Assembly (NCBI RefSeq): GCF_023701525.1
Contig: NZ_JAMQAW010000012.1
Span: 64,762 to 128,761 of the forward strand
Direction of reading: 5' to 3'
DNA from: Streptomyces albipurpureus
Lineage (GTDB): Bacteria; Actinomycetota; Actinomycetes; Streptomycetales; Streptomycetaceae
Length of the DNA stretch: 64,000 bases
Shown: one piece after another, positions 62,947-64,000 of the stretch
How positions within the stretch are numbered: position 1 is the first letter of the stretch
Layout: each line of letters begins with the position of its first letter
Notes under the pieces: generated by a model
Databases searched by the model: none
What the model was told of the DNA's origin: nothing
The model's input: only the letters and a program-made list of their open reading frames with translations
Program-made: the position numbers and the translations under genes

Positions 62947-63840
62947 TCACGGACGGTCTGGCACCCGCTCAGGGACCGAGGGCTCCAACTCAACCGGAAT
63001 CCAAAGCTCCGAGTCCGCTTCGGTCCCGCCCGCCCTGAGTTGGGTCAGCACGATCTCAGGTCCACGTCGGCTCCGATAGGGATGGGAGGGAAACCACTGG
63101 GTGAAGACATCCCGCCAGAGGTACTGAAGCGTCAGCGGAAAGGACCCGGAGCTGTCAAAGACCGCCCAGACCCCCGCCGACACGCACAACTGGTCAAGAC
63201 CGGCGGGGGCGTCAGCCGAGGTGATGACGGCGTGGTAGTAGTCGAACTCGGTCCCCTCACCGCGACTGACATCAAGATCATCACTGACACCGGCGATACC
63301 GCTCGGCTCCTGGTCGGAAAGCTCCGCGATGCGCTGGACGGTCTCCGGCGCGATTCCTCGGACAAAGGCGACCAGTTCCGTGTTCATCCCCTCGTGAACC
63401 AGTGGGAGGCGGGCCTTCTTCCCCACCACGTTGAAAGCGTCCTTGTGCACGATCCGATAGCGCATGGCGCTACTCCCCTCGACGATCAACCGGAAGGACA
63501 TCCGCGGCTGGGCGCACAGGGGCGCACCCGTCCGGCGTGCTTCGCTCGGGCCGATGCCGTGCATGGCTCGGAACGCACGGGCGAACGCCTCACCCGATCC
63601 ATAGCCATGGCGTACGGCGACGTCGAGCAGTGACCGCTCGCCGGCGATCACCTCGGTGGCGGCGATGGTCAGCCGCCGACGCCTGATGTACTCGGCCAGT
63701 CCCATCCCGGCGAGTGCGGAGAACATACGCCGGAGGTGGTACTCCGACGTCCGAGCGATCCGGGCCAGTTCCGTCACATCGATCGGACCGGCGAGGTGCT
63801 CCTCGATGTACTCCAACGCCTCGTTCAGTGGTTTCAGCAC
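62947..63840 (-). CDS. AraC-family regulator with GyrI-like effector domain
   Basis: A 297-aa regulator. N-terminal AraC double HTH (about 1-100): LEYIEEHLAGPIDVTELARIA, HLRRMFSALAGMGLAEYIRRRRL and VAVRHGYGSGEAFARAFRAMHG. The C-terminal part (about 125-285) is a GyrI-like/Rob-type effector domain (MRYRIVHKDAFNVVGKKAR, VWAVFDSSGSFP, TQWFPSHPYRSRRGPEI), which binds small hydrophobic molecules in related proteins such as Rob and SbmC. GTG 63840 has the purine-rich gaagggaaggaag upstream. It may control the BlaI gene behind it or distant targets; the sequence does not show which. Confidence 0.92.
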   Translation of the reverse strand: MLKPLNEALEYIEEHLAGPIDVTELARIARTSEYHLRRMFSALAGMGLAEYIRRRRLTIAATEVIAGERSLLDVAVRHGYGSGEAFARAFRAMHGIGPSEARRTGAPLCAQPRMSFRLIVEGSSAMRYRIVHKDAFNVVGKKARLPLVHEGMNTELVAFVRGIAPETVQRIAELSDQEPSGIAGVSDDLDVSRGEGTEFDYYHAVITSADAPAGLDQLCVSAGVWAVFDSSGSFPLTLQYLWRDVFTQWFPSHPYRSRRGPEIVLTQLRAGGTEADSELWIPVELEPSVPERVPDRP

Positions 63841-64000
63841 TTCGGCTTCCTTCCCTTCTGGAAGTTCACGTTAGAAGGGACAGGGCCCGGGGACCCGGCA
63901 TCCTGTGCCCGATCCGGTCGGGTGGGGTCGCGCGATGCCGTCCACCAAGGCGTCGCGCCGCGGGGAGGGCGAGGGCGGACACGACTGCTGACGGCTGGAG

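Overview
This window is high-GC actinomycete chromosome and almost certainly Streptomyces. The evidence is GTG starts with GGAGG-type ribosome sites, many Tat and Sec exported hydrolases, a DUF397 protein, a DUF5753 XRE regulator, a DUF574-type methyltransferase, a GH18 chitinase with the paired promoter repeats known from Streptomyces chitinases, and a cobalamin riboswitch in front of metE. I saw no rRNA, tRNA, CRISPR array, intact insertion sequence or prophage. Gene density is low, with many 300-1100 bp gaps, as in accessory or arm-proximal DNA.

Layout. 1-4.5 kb: the 3' end of a sensor kinase overlapping a lipoprotein gene, a CDF metal exporter (-) and a SUKH-domain protein. 5-12 kb: three exported proteins, namely a Tat TIM-barrel protein, an S37-family protein that has lost two of its three catalytic residues, and an 1110-aa subtilisin. 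12-18 kb: small cytoplasmic and membrane proteins (unknown, MarR, hydrophobic peptide, PRC-barrel), a secreted anchor-type protein and a DUF397/methyltransferase pair. 18.8-23.2 kb: an exported amidohydrolase, then an RpiR regulator divergent from a second Tat amidohydrolase. 23.8-29.1 kb: a phosphorothioate-type SBD-HNH restriction endonuclease, a GAF-SpoIIE phosphatase coupled to a receiver lacking its phospho-acceptor Asp, and two unknown proteins. 29.3-33.7 kb: a WGR/beta-propeller protein divergent from riboswitch-metE.

33.7-41.7 kb: an XRE/DUF5753 regulator, a small conserved protein, and a tightly coupled five-gene operon (amino-acid-type ABC importer of three genes, D-aminoacylase-like amidohydrolase, cytoplasmic class-A-beta-lactamase-fold hydrolase) facing a LysR regulator. 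42-47 kb: a SpdH-like flavoprotein with a His-rich leader, a stand-alone lysA and a membrane protein. 47-56.4 kb: a DrrC-like UvrA paralogue, a chitinase, and two paralogous PAF-acetylhydrolase-like exported hydrolases in inverted orientation around a GNAT gene. 57-64 kb: an ABCG half-transporter overlapping tail-to-tail an aminotransferase V/Moco-sulfurase-like gene, a quinone oxidoreductase, a frameshifted and truncated peptidase E pseudogene, a BlaI-type repressor with no partner, and an AraC/GyrI-like regulator.

The strongest leads are the non-catalytic S37 protein, the Asn-receiver paired with a PP2C phosphatase, the importer/D-aminoacylase/beta-lactamase-fold operon, the solitary SBD-HNH enzyme, and several sharp operator-like palindromes. 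Functions are read from motifs and remembered family patterns; no search was run.
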